Shown here in pieces: positions 35,053-43,685 of a stretch of DNA of 64,000 bases. Source of the DNA: Arcobacteraceae bacterium (GTDB lineage: Bacteria > Campylobacterota > Campylobacteria > Campylobacterales > Arcobacteraceae). The stretch covers positions 62,001 through 126,000 of the forward strand of contig JALNYH010000005.1 in NCBI GenBank assembly GCA_023229945.1, written 5' to 3'. The number at the start of each line of letters is the position of its first letter. Positions within the stretch are counted from its first letter, which is position 1. Made by a program: the position numbers and the translations under genes. Under the pieces are notes generated by a model, which was given only the letters and a program-made list of their open reading frames with translations, was not told the origin of the DNA and searched no databases.

Positions 35053-36045
35053 TTAGCTTTTTAGTTTAGTCAACATTTGTCCAAAAGATACTTTAAAAGC
35101 ATCTAAACCATCATTTAAAAGTTTGTTACTAATTTCTTGAATATCGATATTATTTTGATTTAATAATTCAAAATAATCATTACACTTTTGTAACGAAAGC
35201 AGTTGACTCATTTTTTTTGTACCAGATGTTTCAAAAGCTTTTATTGTATCAAGTGGAGCTGTATTTATACTATTTGGGTATATCAAAGTATCGATATAAT
35301 AACTTTTTGGCAATTCATCACCTTTTACTCCAGTACTTGCAAAAAGTGTTCTGATATTTTCATTTTTGAGATTTTCAACTTCATGATAACATTTTGTAGC
35401 ATTTATGATACCAAGTTTGCCAGTTTCTAATCCTTTGCTTTTAAATATATCATCACAAGCTCTATCAAATCTACTTACAAAAACAGATACTACAGCTTTT
35501 GGTTTTTTATCACTTTTTTTGATACCACTATCTAGTGCTTTTGCACATTCTAAGGCTTGAAGTGGAGTAAAAACAAGTGTTGCGTTGACATTTATACCCA
35601 TACTTGTAAGCTCTTTCATAGCACCATAACCAGCTTCTGTAGCAGGAACTTTAATCATTACATTTGGCATATGGATAGTCTTAAACAGCCTTACACCTTC
35701 TTCAATAGTTCCCATCATATCATCACACAAGGTAGGGTCTACTTCTATAGATATAAACCCATCATTTGTATCTTTTTTATATAAAGGAAGTAAAACTTCA
35801 GCTGCTCTTTTGATGTCTTTTATCGCTAATATTTCATAAATCCCTTTTTGGGACAAATGTTGCATTGAGCTTATATCATTTTTATATGCAGGTGAATTTG
35901 TAATAGAGTTTTCAAATATAGCAGGATTACTTGTAGCACCGTGTATAATACCATCATTTATAAGAGTTTGGAATTCATTTTCCAAAAAATCTCTTTCAAT
36001 AAAATCACACCAAATCGAGTAGTTTATTTTTTGTCTTAAGTTCAT
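35053..36045 (-). CDS. tal: Transaldolase
   Basis: A 330-residue pentose-phosphate enzyme that transfers a dihydroxyacetone unit through a Schiff base. K132 in NVMIKVPATEAG is the catalytic lysine. GATSNPAIFENSI near the start and VSVFVSRFDRACDD in the middle fit the longer two-component-like transaldolase subfamily. It lies between the FIST kinase (2-bp gap) and a repeat-filled gap after serB. It can supply erythrose 4-phosphate for the aroF product. Confidence 0.93.
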   Translation of the reverse strand: MNLRQKINYSIWCDFIERDFLENEFQTLINDGIIHGATSNPAIFENSITNSPAYKNDISSMQHLSQKGIYEILAIKDIKRAAEVLLPLYKKDTNDGFISIEVDPTLCDDMMGTIEEGVRLFKTIHMPNVMIKVPATEAGYGAMKELTSMGINVNATLVFTPLQALECAKALDSGIKKSDKKPKAVVSVFVSRFDRACDDIFKSKGLETGKLGIINATKCYHEVENLKNENIRTLFASTGVKGDELPKSYYIDTLIYPNSINTAPLDTIKAFETSGTKKMSQLLSLQKCNDYFELLNQNNIDIQEISNKLLNDGLDAFKVSFGQMLTKLKS

Positions 36046-36065
36046 TTTTTTCCTTTTTTTTGAAG

Positions 36066-36155
36066 AAGAGACTGAGTGACTGAGTGACTAAGTGACTAAG
36101 CAAGAAAAGTCTCAGTTTCTTAGTTTCTCAGTCTCTCAGTCTCTCAGTTTCTCAG
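36066..36155. repeat. Palindromic GACTGAGT/CTCAGTCT stutter repeat
   Basis: The left part repeats GACTGAGT/GACTAAGT four times (36066-36098). The right part repeats TCTCAG about five times (36104-36155). The two halves are complementary and can fold into a long imperfect hairpin. The serB stop (36152-36154) lies inside the last TCTCAG unit. The reverse complement resembles the repeats at 2.95-3.03 kb. Confidence 0.8.
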
Positions 36156-36772
36156 ATTTTTCCTAAAATCAACGATAAATCTTTCGTATCAACTATAATA
36201 TTAGCCTCTTTTTTAAGTATATCTTTTGCACAAAAAGCTATTTTTTTGCTTGCGTGTTCAAACATACTTTTATCATTTGCTCCATCACCTACAGCTATAG
36301 TATCTTCTATACTAACTCCAAGAAGTTTTTGAAGTCTTAAAAGCATATCACCTTTGCTAAATCCAAACATCATATCTCCACCTACATAACCACTCAAAAC
36401 TCCATCTTTGTGGTGCAAGAAGTTTGCAAAGTCTGCATCAAGACCAAGCTTTAGTTTAGCTGGTGTTGTACCTTCTCTAAAACCACCACTAAAACACACT
36501 ACTTTGTATCCTCTATCTTGAAGCCCTTTTACTACTTCCACAGCTCCTGGCATAAGTGGAAGGTTGGCACAAATATCAATTACCTTTTGATATGGTAAAC
36601 CTTTTAGAAGTGATACCCGTGTAGTTAAAGATTCAAAAAAATCAAGTTGCCCACTCATTGCAAGTTCTGTTATATGAGATACTTTTTCTTTAAGACCTAG
36701 TTCTTCAGCCAAAAAGTCAATAGTCTCTCCATCCATAAGTGTTGAATCAAAATCAAATACTGCTAGTTTCAT
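36152..36772 (-). CDS. serB: Phosphoserine phosphatase
   Basis: A 206-residue HAD phosphatase for the last step of serine synthesis. Motif I is FDFDSTLMDGET, with nucleophile D7 and acid/base D9. Motif II is CFSGGFREGT, and motif IV is VGDGANDKSMFEHA. A frame extended to 36820 from TTG would add 16 residues that do not look family-like, so the ATG at 36770-36772 (MKLAVFDFDST) is taken. No regulatory ACT domain precedes it. Its last codons run into a repeat. Confidence 0.94.
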   Translation of the reverse strand: MKLAVFDFDSTLMDGETIDFLAEELGLKEKVSHITELAMSGQLDFFESLTTRVSLLKGLPYQKVIDICANLPLMPGAVEVVKGLQDRGYKVVCFSGGFREGTTPAKLKLGLDADFANFLHHKDGVLSGYVGGDMMFGFSKGDMLLRLQKLLGVSIEDTIAVGDGANDKSMFEHASKKIAFCAKDILKKEANIIVDTKDLSLILGKI

Positions 36773-36943
36773 ATAAATTTTTCCATTTAATTTGTTTATT
36801 TTAAATAACATTTTATCCAAAAATAGATAAATAAAAAGATTTTAGATTAATTTGAAATAAATCTTAAGATAGTATTTTATTTTATGATATTGTTAAAATA
36901 TGATAGATGTAGTTTTTTTATTAAAAGTCATAGCAAGATGGAC

Positions 36944-38533
36944 TTAAGTAGTTATGTAAGATAATAGTAAAATAAATCCAATCGCTTGTGTAATAAGTAT
37001 AGATTTTTCAGAATTTTTCATAAAATATGAAATATATAAGAAGCAAAGTCCTGTAAAAAAACTTATAAAAAATGACATTTGTAACATCCATATAGAAATA
37101 TAAATAATACATACAAAAACTAATATATTTAGTATTATAAATGCTTTTTCTTTTCCTATAATGGTTGCTAAAGTTATAGTTTTAAAAGCTTTATCTGCAT
37201 CTGTATCTTTTATATCTTTGAAGTGTGATGCTACAAAATAAAACATTGTTACAGCATTCAAAAAAACGATATCTATTTTTTTAAATGCTAGGTTTGCTTC
37301 AACAAAACAAAAACCCAAAACAACAATTAACCCAACTATAAGAGTTAATGTTAAATGGGATAGCAAAAAAAATCGTTTAAGATGAAAAGGTGGATTAGAG
37401 TAAATATAACTTAGTGCCAAAATAGCGATAATTAAAAAGATAAAATGCTGATTAACTAGCATGGCAAAAATAATTGAAAAAAATAAAAAAATATTACCCA
37501 ACTGTGTAAAACTAATTTTACTTAATAACTTTTGTACCAAAACTCGTTTGGGATTACTAATAGAATCTGCTTTTTCATCACTTATATCATTAATCACTGT
37601 TGAATACATAAATGCAAATATAATACTCAGCATTGCAGTCAATATTTTATTTATATCGTAAAAGTTAAAAATCTCAACTCCTACAAAACTTTGCTTTAAA
37701 CCAATAGTCACACTAAATAAAAAGATTCCAATATATATCATTAATCTTTCAAAACGAACAATATATATAAGACTTTGTATAACATTTTTAGGTAATAGTA
37801 ATAAGAATAGTCCAACTTGCAAAAATAAAAGTGAAATATACATCATTGCATGTAAATGCATATGTGATTTCTCAATCAAAAGTGAATTTGAAAGGATAGT
37901 AAAAAAATCTATTTCAAGAAAAAAAATATAGACAGCAGGTAAATATCCAAAAAAAAAGATGATAGTATAGATTCCTATTGTAGCTAGGAAAATTTTTAAA
38001 AAAGATTGTTTTTGTATAAGTCCATATAAAATTGCCATTATTAAAACTAAAGCGACTTCAATCCTCACGCCAGTGCTTATATGTGGAACTATATAAAAAG
38101 GATTAAACAAATTTATATATGTTGATAGAAAAGAGGTAAAATTATACTTGTAACTTATTTCTATCCCCGAGTAAAAAATATAATCAATAATAGGAACAAT
38201 ACATATAATAGGGAAAGCGATTAAGACAATATTGATAATTTTAAAAATATTTCTTTTATAAATAAGTTTCAACCATAACACAATCCAAAAAAAAAGACTT
38301 AACCATGATAAAAAAATATGTATATAATCTATTAATGAGTAATAAAGCGAATCAAATAAAGTGACGCTTTGACTTGGTTCAAGTAAAAATTCAAAACAAG
38401 TACGAATAATAACTATAGATAAAAAAGTGTAAAAAAAACTACTCACAGACAATTGTATATTTTCAATTTTGTCTATGAGATGTTTTGAATGTATTATCTT
38501 CTCACCTAGCATAATTTTTTGTTTTATACTCAT
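36944..38533 (-). CDS. Membrane protein with C-terminal UbiA-type prenyltransferase domain
   Basis: A 529-residue polytopic membrane protein. Residues 30-285 form about seven helices with no recognised domain. Residues 290-525 match the UbiA fold. The first Asp-rich motif is NDISDEKAD (315-323), the signature loop is YSNPPFHLKRF (378-388), and the second Asp-rich motif is KDIKDTDADKA (439-449). UbiA enzymes attach prenyl chains to aromatic or sugar acceptors at the membrane. The fused N-terminal half is unusual. It overlaps the lipoprotein gene by 32 bp, so it is the third gene of an operon. The acceptor is unknown. Confidence 0.75.
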   Translation of the reverse strand: MSIKQKIMLGEKIIHSKHLIDKIENIQLSVSSFFYTFLSIVIIRTCFEFLLEPSQSVTLFDSLYYSLIDYIHIFLSWLSLFFWIVLWLKLIYKRNIFKIINIVLIAFPIICIVPIIDYIFYSGIEISYKYNFTSFLSTYINLFNPFYIVPHISTGVRIEVALVLIMAILYGLIQKQSFLKIFLATIGIYTIIFFFGYLPAVYIFFLEIDFFTILSNSLLIEKSHMHLHAMMYISLLFLQVGLFLLLLPKNVIQSLIYIVRFERLMIYIGIFLFSVTIGLKQSFVGVEIFNFYDINKILTAMLSIIFAFMYSTVINDISDEKADSISNPKRVLVQKLLSKISFTQLGNIFLFFSIIFAMLVNQHFIFLIIAILALSYIYSNPPFHLKRFFLLSHLTLTLIVGLIVVLGFCFVEANLAFKKIDIVFLNAVTMFYFVASHFKDIKDTDADKAFKTITLATIIGKEKAFIILNILVFVCIIYISIWMLQMSFFISFFTGLCFLYISYFMKNSEKSILITQAIGFILLLSYITT

Positions 38534-38975
38534 CAGTAGGTGGTAAAATTTTTACTAATTCTACATTTAAGTTTTCTTGTGAAATTCCAATGACCTTATA
38601 AAATTTACTAGTTTGTTTATCAACAGAAACTAAATCATCAGCAAATGGAGTTTTAAAAATTACTCGAACAGGTTGTTTTGTACTAATTTTTACTTCTATA
38701 TTATTTTCAAAATCAGGGTCATATGTTTTTTTATCATACTCTAGTGAAATGTTTATATCTTCAAAAAAAGTTTCTTTATATCTTTGTTCAAAGTCTTCTA
38801 TGACATTTTCTCGTGATACTTTAAGTTTTTGATGAAAAGCTTTGACTTTTTCATCGTTTAAGTAGGTATCAATAAGTTTTAATGCCTCATTGTCAATATC
38901 AACCTTTTTTTCACATCCAGTTAAAAAAAGAAGTAAACCTACAATCATAAAAATTTTCATAATATTAATCTTCAT
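38502..38975 (-). CDS. Predicted lipoprotein of unknown function
   Basis: A 157-residue protein. The signal has a hydrophobic core at 7-18 and a lipobox LTGC with C21. The mature part is charged, helical at first (SRENVIEDFEQRYKETFFEDI) and then beta-like (NIEVKISTKQPVRVIFKTPFA). AAGGA eight bases before the ATG supports this start; a second ATG five codons later is possible. It overlaps the preceding discoidin gene by 11 bp and the following UbiA-type gene by 32 bp, so the three are tightly coupled. Confidence 0.8.
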   Translation of the reverse strand: MKINIMKIFMIVGLLLFLTGCEKKVDIDNEALKLIDTYLNDEKVKAFHQKLKVSRENVIEDFEQRYKETFFEDINISLEYDKKTYDPDFENNIEVKISTKQPVRVIFKTPFADDLVSVDKQTSKFYKVIGISQENLNVELVKILPPTDEYKTKNYAR

Positions 38976-40368
38976 TTTTTATTTCCTTTTTTTGAGAATA
39001 ACTCAAAGCTTTGACTAACCCCTCATAGTATGATTTATCGACTTTTTCAAGTTGTGAAATAACGATATTTAAATTCTCTGGTTTTTTTTCACCTACTTCA
39101 AATTGGTCTTTGTAAATCTCATCAGGTCCTAATAAAAAAGTTTCCAAATACTTTGAAGATTGAGTTTCTTCAACGAGTTTGGTTCTTGTATCTCCATCTC
39201 CCCAAGCCCCAGTATTATATGTTTGATAATGACTGTAGTAACCATCCCATTTTGCTTCTAAACTTACAATATAATAGTTTTTACTTTGATTGGTAATATC
39301 ATAAATCAGTTTATAGCCATAAACTTTTTCATTGCTTCCACCTGAATAACTAGTATTAGTATCGTACATTGTAGAAGTATATGCTTTACCATTTATATAT
39401 GTTGTTGTTGAATTTGGTGTGCTTGAAGTATAAGTACTTGTTGGTACATATCTCTCACCTATTGCACCTTCTTTGTAAGTTTGTCTCAATGAAAACTTTG
39501 CCAACTCGAAAAGTTTATTATCAATTTTACTTACTTGTTTTGCTTGGGAATATTTCTTTTTAAAGTTGATGTATGATTCCAGGGTATTATCTTTTTCAGC
39601 TTTGTTATATGCAGTTTCATAGATTAACTCTTTTACTTCATTAACATATGTTGAGTTTGGATATAGTGATATAAAATCTTCATAAGCTTGAATATTTGCT
39701 ACTTTTTTTGCTTCTTCATAATATTTTTTTTCAATAATATTTTCTATATCTTTTGTTTGAGGAGATTCTGGATATTTTTCTAAAAACTCATGATATCCAG
39801 ATAAAGTATCCTTTTCTTTATATGGCTGTAATAATGCTTCATAATACTTATAGTTTTCAGACATTTTTTCGTCAAGATAAAAATATACATCAGTTATACA
39901 AGCTTCCTGATTCCATCTGTTTCCAGTATAAATTTCATCTATTGTAAGACGCACTGAATTTGTTTCTTTTAATCCTATATCAATAAAAATCTCACTTTTA
40001 GTATCTTCTAAAATAATGGATTGTTTTGAATTATCAGAAAATGTGAGTGTTGCTCTTTTAACTCTGCTATTAAGCTTCCAGACTGAGTCAGATTTAATCC
40101 AACCATTATAAATTTTGAGTTTTGATAGAGTAACATTCTTTCCAAAATCAAATTCTAGCCATTCTCCGATATTAGCTTTTTGTGTTCTGTCGGAAGACCA
40201 TGCGGTATTATGGTTATCATCCATGGCATTGGTTGGATAATAGTTTGCGCCATCTGCCGGGTAAATAGAAGAAGCTTTGGCTGAAATTGGCTTAACAACT
40301 ATATCATTGGCTAAACCATTACTTATGATAAGCAAGCAAGCTACAAAAAATACATTTAATAAGTTCAT
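38965..40368 (-). CDS. Exported protein with discoidin-like domain and helical repeats
   Basis: A 467-residue protein with a signal peptide (1-20). Residues 25-165 look like an F5/8-type (discoidin, NADase-type glycan-binding) fold: NAMDDNHNTAWSSD, GEWLEFDFGKNVTLSKLKIYNG, and RWNQEACITDVYFY near the end. Residues 170-300 hold three or four helical repeats with the pattern YxxFLxxYPxS. The rest, about 310-460, is Thr/Ser/Tyr-rich then beta-like, with no match I know. It is the first gene of the operon with the lipoprotein and the UbiA fusion, which suggests sugar or glycan recognition outside the inner membrane. Confidence 0.75.
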   Translation of the reverse strand: MNLLNVFFVACLLIISNGLANDIVVKPISAKASSIYPADGANYYPTNAMDDNHNTAWSSDRTQKANIGEWLEFDFGKNVTLSKLKIYNGWIKSDSVWKLNSRVKRATLTFSDNSKQSIILEDTKSEIFIDIGLKETNSVRLTIDEIYTGNRWNQEACITDVYFYLDEKMSENYKYYEALLQPYKEKDTLSGYHEFLEKYPESPQTKDIENIIEKKYYEEAKKVANIQAYEDFISLYPNSTYVNEVKELIYETAYNKAEKDNTLESYINFKKKYSQAKQVSKIDNKLFELAKFSLRQTYKEGAIGERYVPTSTYTSSTPNSTTTYINGKAYTSTMYDTNTSYSGGSNEKVYGYKLIYDITNQSKNYYIVSLEAKWDGYYSHYQTYNTGAWGDGDTRTKLVEETQSSKYLETFLLGPDEIYKDQFEVGEKKPENLNIVISQLEKVDKSYYEGLVKALSYSQKKEIKNED

Positions 40369-40407
40369 TTGGGGAAACCTTTATTTTTAAAAAATTTTAA
40401 ATATGGT

Positions 40408-40447
40408 AGTTTAAATACACTTAAAATATACTTAAAATACACTTAAC
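40408..40447 (-). promoter_or_regulatory. Direct repeats with 11-bp spacing (OmpR/PhoB-type operator?)
   Basis: ACTTAA starts at 40419, 40430 and 40441, exactly 11 bp apart. A weaker copy (AGTTTA) begins at 40408. On the minus strand this reads TTAAGT boxes once per helical turn, the pattern bound by winged-helix OmpR/PhoB regulators. It lies 40-80 bases upstream of the discoidin gene and on the other side about 130 bases from metF. Confidence 0.5.
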
Positions 40448-40576
40448 TTTTGCATCTAATAGTAAGCAATCCAAGATTTAAATCTTGTAAATCAAATACT
40501 TCTAGTTCCATATATTCTAGTTTTTTATAAAATAGTAGATATAATAATGTCTAAAAATGATAAAAAAAGGTAATTG

Positions 40577-41491
40577 ATGTTTGCAACTCTAATACAAAAA
40601 CTTCAAGGCAATGAGAAATATATAACACTAGAAACTACGCCATCACATGAACCTAGTATTAATTCTATAATATCAAAAATAAAAACACTTGAGCTTGACA
40701 AATTTGTAGATGCTTTTAGTGCAACTGATAGCCCATTAGCTAAAATGAAATATAGCTCACTTTTTGCATCTTTGAAATTACAACAAACTTTTGGCAAACC
40801 TTGCCTGGCTACTATGACTATGCGAGATAAAAACAAGATTGCATTACAGTCTGATTTGCTAGGAGCTAATGACTTTGATGTAAGGGCTATTTTGGCTCTT
40901 ACAGGAGACCCAGCCAAAATGTCAGACCAACCTCATACAAAAGGGGTATTTGAAGGTAATAGTAATATGCTTCTTCAAATAATCAAGTCTTTTAATCACT
41001 CTATGGATTATTCTGGGCGTGTGTTCAAGAGTGAGCCAAAACCAATATATCCATTTGCTGTAAGTAATTCTTATGCTAAAAATATGCAAAGCCTTCAAAA
41101 AAGGTTTCATAAAAAAGTGCAAGATGGAGCTTTGGGTATCATAACTCAGCCTGTTTTTGATATAGAAAATGCAAAAAAATTATTAGAACTTTTTGATGAG
41201 GTAAAGCATAGCTTTGATGATGAAAGAGCAAAAGCTACTTTGATTTTGGGTGTTTTTCCTGTGACAAAGTTTAGAACTGCTCAATTTCTTAGTGCGCATG
41301 TGCCTGGTATTTATGTGCCTCAAGATTGGATAGATGCTCTAAGTGAAGCTTCAAAGATAAGTGAAGAAGAAGAATATAAAGTGGGTTTAAGGTTAAGTAA
41401 AAAGATTTTTGATGATGTCATGGCAATCCATCCAAAAGTACATCTTATGACAGCCAATAGATTTGATGTAGCCAAAGAGTTGTTATCGTGA
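40577..41491 (+). CDS. metF: Methylenetetrahydrofolate reductase-like protein
   Basis: A 304-residue TIM-barrel protein of the MetF family, which reduces methylene-tetrahydrofolate to methyl-tetrahydrofolate for methionine synthesis. ITLETTPSHEP, FVDAFSATDSPLAKMKYSS, LALTGDPAKMSDQ and GIITQPVFDIENAKKLLELF fit the family, although the first motif lacks the usual EFFPP form. ATG at 40577 with AAGG seven bases upstream is preferred over TTG at 40574. It overlaps ruvX by 4 bp (GTGA). Folate use ties in with glyA at 6.5 kb. Confidence 0.82.
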   Translation: MFATLIQKLQGNEKYITLETTPSHEPSINSIISKIKTLELDKFVDAFSATDSPLAKMKYSSLFASLKLQQTFGKPCLATMTMRDKNKIALQSDLLGANDFDVRAILALTGDPAKMSDQPHTKGVFEGNSNMLLQIIKSFNHSMDYSGRVFKSEPKPIYPFAVSNSYAKNMQSLQKRFHKKVQDGALGIITQPVFDIENAKKLLELFDEVKHSFDDERAKATLILGVFPVTKFRTAQFLSAHVPGIYVPQDWIDALSEASKISEEEEYKVGLRLSKKIFDDVMAIHPKVHLMTANRFDVAKELLS

Positions 41492-41868
41492 GACTATGTG
41501 CTATAGATGTGGGACTCAAAAGAATAGGGGTTGCTACTTCAGTTTTCGCTGATATTGTTACACCGCAAGAGCCAATTTTGAGAAAGAACAGAGACCAAGC
41601 AGCAAGTGATGTGGATAAATTTTTAAGTGAGAATCAAATAGACAAACTCATCATTGGCTATCCAAGTTCAAGTATTGATATGCAAAATAGAATTAGACAT
41701 TTTAGTGGGCTTTTAAAGTTTGGTGGTGAGAGAGTTTTTGTGGAAGAGGATATGAGCTCTATTGAAGCTGAAGAGCAAACAAAAGGTATTATCAAACACA
41801 AAAGAGATGGCAAAATAGACTCAATAGCAGCTAGTATAATATTGAAAAGGTATCTTAGATGCTTGTAG
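41488..41868 (+). CDS. ruvX: Putative pre-16S rRNA nuclease (RuvX/YqgF)
   Basis: A 126-residue RNase H-fold protein of the YqgF family. The family trims the 5' end of 16S rRNA and has been linked to Holliday junctions. Catalytic acidic residues lie in LCAIDVGLKRIGVATS (D7), FVEEDMSSIEAEEQT and KIDSIAASIIL. The start is GTG at 41488, overlapping the metF stop. It overlaps acpS by 10 bp. Confidence 0.9.
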   Translation: MRLCAIDVGLKRIGVATSVFADIVTPQEPILRKNRDQAASDVDKFLSENQIDKLIIGYPSSSIDMQNRIRHFSGLLKFGGERVFVEEDMSSIEAEEQTKGIIKHKRDGKIDSIAASIILKRYLRCL

Positions 41869-42206
41869 GTACAGATATAACAGTAATTTCAAGATTTGAT
41901 AAAATGGTAGAAAAATTTGGTGATAAAGCTTATAAAAGATTTCTTAATGATGAAGAAATTGAACTTGTCAAGAGTACTGCAACTGCTGCAGGGTTCTGGG
42001 CAGTTAAAGAAGCTTTTAGTAAAGCCTTGGGCTGTGGTATAGGAAGTGAACTAGGGTTTCATGATATATCAATAAAAAAAACAGATAAGAATCAACCTTA
42101 CTTACAAATAAATGATGAAATAATCAATAAATTTAATATAAAAAATACTTCAATATCTATAGCGCATGATGGCGGATTTGCAATAGCTATTGTTGTAGTA
42201 TTATAA
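41859..42206 (+). CDS. acpS: Holo-[acyl-carrier-protein] synthase
   Basis: A 115-residue enzyme that adds the 4'-phosphopantetheine arm to acyl carrier protein. The magnesium residue is D6 in VGTDITVISRF, and the second signature is FWAVKEAFSKALGCGIG with the conserved glutamate. ISIAHDGGFAIAIVV closes the fold (family form SISHxxxYAxA). It is the last gene of metF-ruvX-acpS and supports the fatty-acid pathway that also uses the fabI product. Confidence 0.93.
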   Translation: MLVGTDITVISRFDKMVEKFGDKAYKRFLNDEEIELVKSTATAAGFWAVKEAFSKALGCGIGSELGFHDISIKKTDKNQPYLQINDEIINKFNIKNTSISIAHDGGFAIAIVVVL

Positions 42207-42212
42207 AAATAA

Positions 42213-42392
42213 CTATTTTTCTGTACACTTAGTTCTTATCTCAAGTTTACCAGATCTATAATTCATAACTTCTTGTTTTTCAAATTTAAATCCAGCATCT
42301 TTACATTCTTGTTCACTCCAAGATGATACATCTTCATTAAAACAACCACTTAATAACGCCATAGCAACACCGATTAAAAGGAAATTCTTCAT
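42213..42392 (-). CDS. Small predicted lipoprotein (59 aa)
   Basis: A 59-residue frame starting MKNFLLIGVAMALLSGCFNE. The lipobox LSGC puts the lipidated cysteine at position 17. The mature part of about 43 residues contains two further cysteines (C30 and C56), which could form a disulfide, in EQECKDAGFKFEKQE and RTKCTEK. AGGAG precedes the ATG at good spacing. It converges on acpS with 6 bp between the stops. I do not recognise a family. It accounts for most of the 335-bp gap before the transglycosylase; the upstream 149 bp shows no gene. Confidence 0.7.
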   Translation of the reverse strand: MKNFLLIGVAMALLSGCFNEDVSSWSEQECKDAGFKFEKQEVMNYRSGKLEIRTKCTEK

Positions 42393-42541
42393 GATAACTC
42401 CTATGAAAAAGAATTTTTCGAATTCATATTTCTTTCATACTTAATTGTGACTAAACTTAACTTAAAGTTGATTGAACTATCGCACTAAGATTAGAATATT
42501 ATTGTTTGATTTATAAAAATTATTTGAGAATATCTATTGAT

Positions 42542-43678
42542 TTATATATTAATAAAGATTTTTTTGTTTTGAAGAACTTTGAATAAGTATTTTTTTGTTT
42601 CGTCGTAAGGTAAAAAAGATTGTAGTTTTTGATACACTTCACTAGGTGTCATATTATTGATAATATTAAATGCACTATTACGGTTGGTTGAAAAAGTTTT
42701 TAGTACATTTCCAGCACCAGTATTATATCCAGCAATTATACAATATTCTCGAGATATTGGGTCTTTGATATTTTGAAGATAATTATTATCTAAGATATGC
42801 AAATAGGCTGAACCAAATTGTATATTATTGTTTGCATCATATAAAAAATCTCTTGAAGGGGTTATGTTTTTATTATAAATAAATTTATATACATCTTTAC
42901 CCGCACTTGTAGGAACAATTTGCATTAATCCTATAGCATTTGCATTACTGATAGCAAATGGATTAAAATCACTTTCTGTTTTCATAATAGCAAATATTAA
43001 ATTTTTGGAGATATTATATTGAGATGCATATTTTTTTACCAGCGGTAAATACTTTTTTGCTCTTATTTGTATATGATTTTGTACCATTTGAATTTTTATA
43101 TAATGAATAGTTTGATTTGTATTATTGATTTGATTAGATTTGGTTTGCAAATGATGTTTTATCAAAAAATCAGCAAAATTTGATGCTCTGGTTTGGGATT
43201 TTATATAATTTCCTGTGTGATCCATTACTGTTTTGTATAAATAAGGATTTGTTGATAGCTTTACTTTTGCATCAGAATACAAATCAACAGCCCTTGGGTC
43301 ATCTGATGTGAGTAAAGTAGAGATAATAGCATTTTTTAAAGATTTAAGAGGATCTTGGGTATCAATAGTTTGTACCAAAATCTCACCAGTATCAAAATTG
43401 ACATAAGCCATAGATTTATAGTTTTGGGTATATTTTGCATATTCTTTTGGAGAAGAAGTTTTGGCTTCTTTACCCCATTCTTTTTCTATTTTTTTAGTAA
43501 ACTCATTGATTATTTTGGCAAGTTCTATTGAACTGTAATTGATGGCTTTTTGTTTTACGATAGAAGATAATACAGCTGTTGGGTCTTTACTTATTGCAAG
43601 ATTGACAACTGTTTGTAAATCACCTGCGGTACAACCTCCAAAAAAAACAAGTAAGCCAACAAGAACAATTTTTTTCAT
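42542..43678 (-). CDS. mltC: Membrane-bound lytic murein transglycosylase (MltC-like)
   Basis: A 378-residue lipoprotein with lipobox FGGC (C16). An N-terminal helical region (20-195, with AYVNFDTGEILVQTID as in MltC) precedes a lysozyme-like SLT domain (about 210-375). The catalytic glutamate is E235 in AIMKTESDFNPFAIS, with NAIGLMQIVPTSAG and AGYNTGAGNV following. It cleaves peptidoglycan to anhydro-muropeptides. A GTG one codon upstream is less likely than this ATG. It begins 7 bp after the adaptor gene ends. Confidence 0.88.
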   Translation of the reverse strand: MKKIVLVGLLVFFGGCTAGDLQTVVNLAISKDPTAVLSSIVKQKAINYSSIELAKIINEFTKKIEKEWGKEAKTSSPKEYAKYTQNYKSMAYVNFDTGEILVQTIDTQDPLKSLKNAIISTLLTSDDPRAVDLYSDAKVKLSTNPYLYKTVMDHTGNYIKSQTRASNFADFLIKHHLQTKSNQINNTNQTIHYIKIQMVQNHIQIRAKKYLPLVKKYASQYNISKNLIFAIMKTESDFNPFAISNANAIGLMQIVPTSAGKDVYKFIYNKNITPSRDFLYDANNNIQFGSAYLHILDNNYLQNIKDPISREYCIIAGYNTGAGNVLKTFSTNRNSAFNIINNMTPSEVYQKLQSFLPYDETKKYLFKVLQNKKIFINI

Positions 43679-43685
43679 CACTGCT

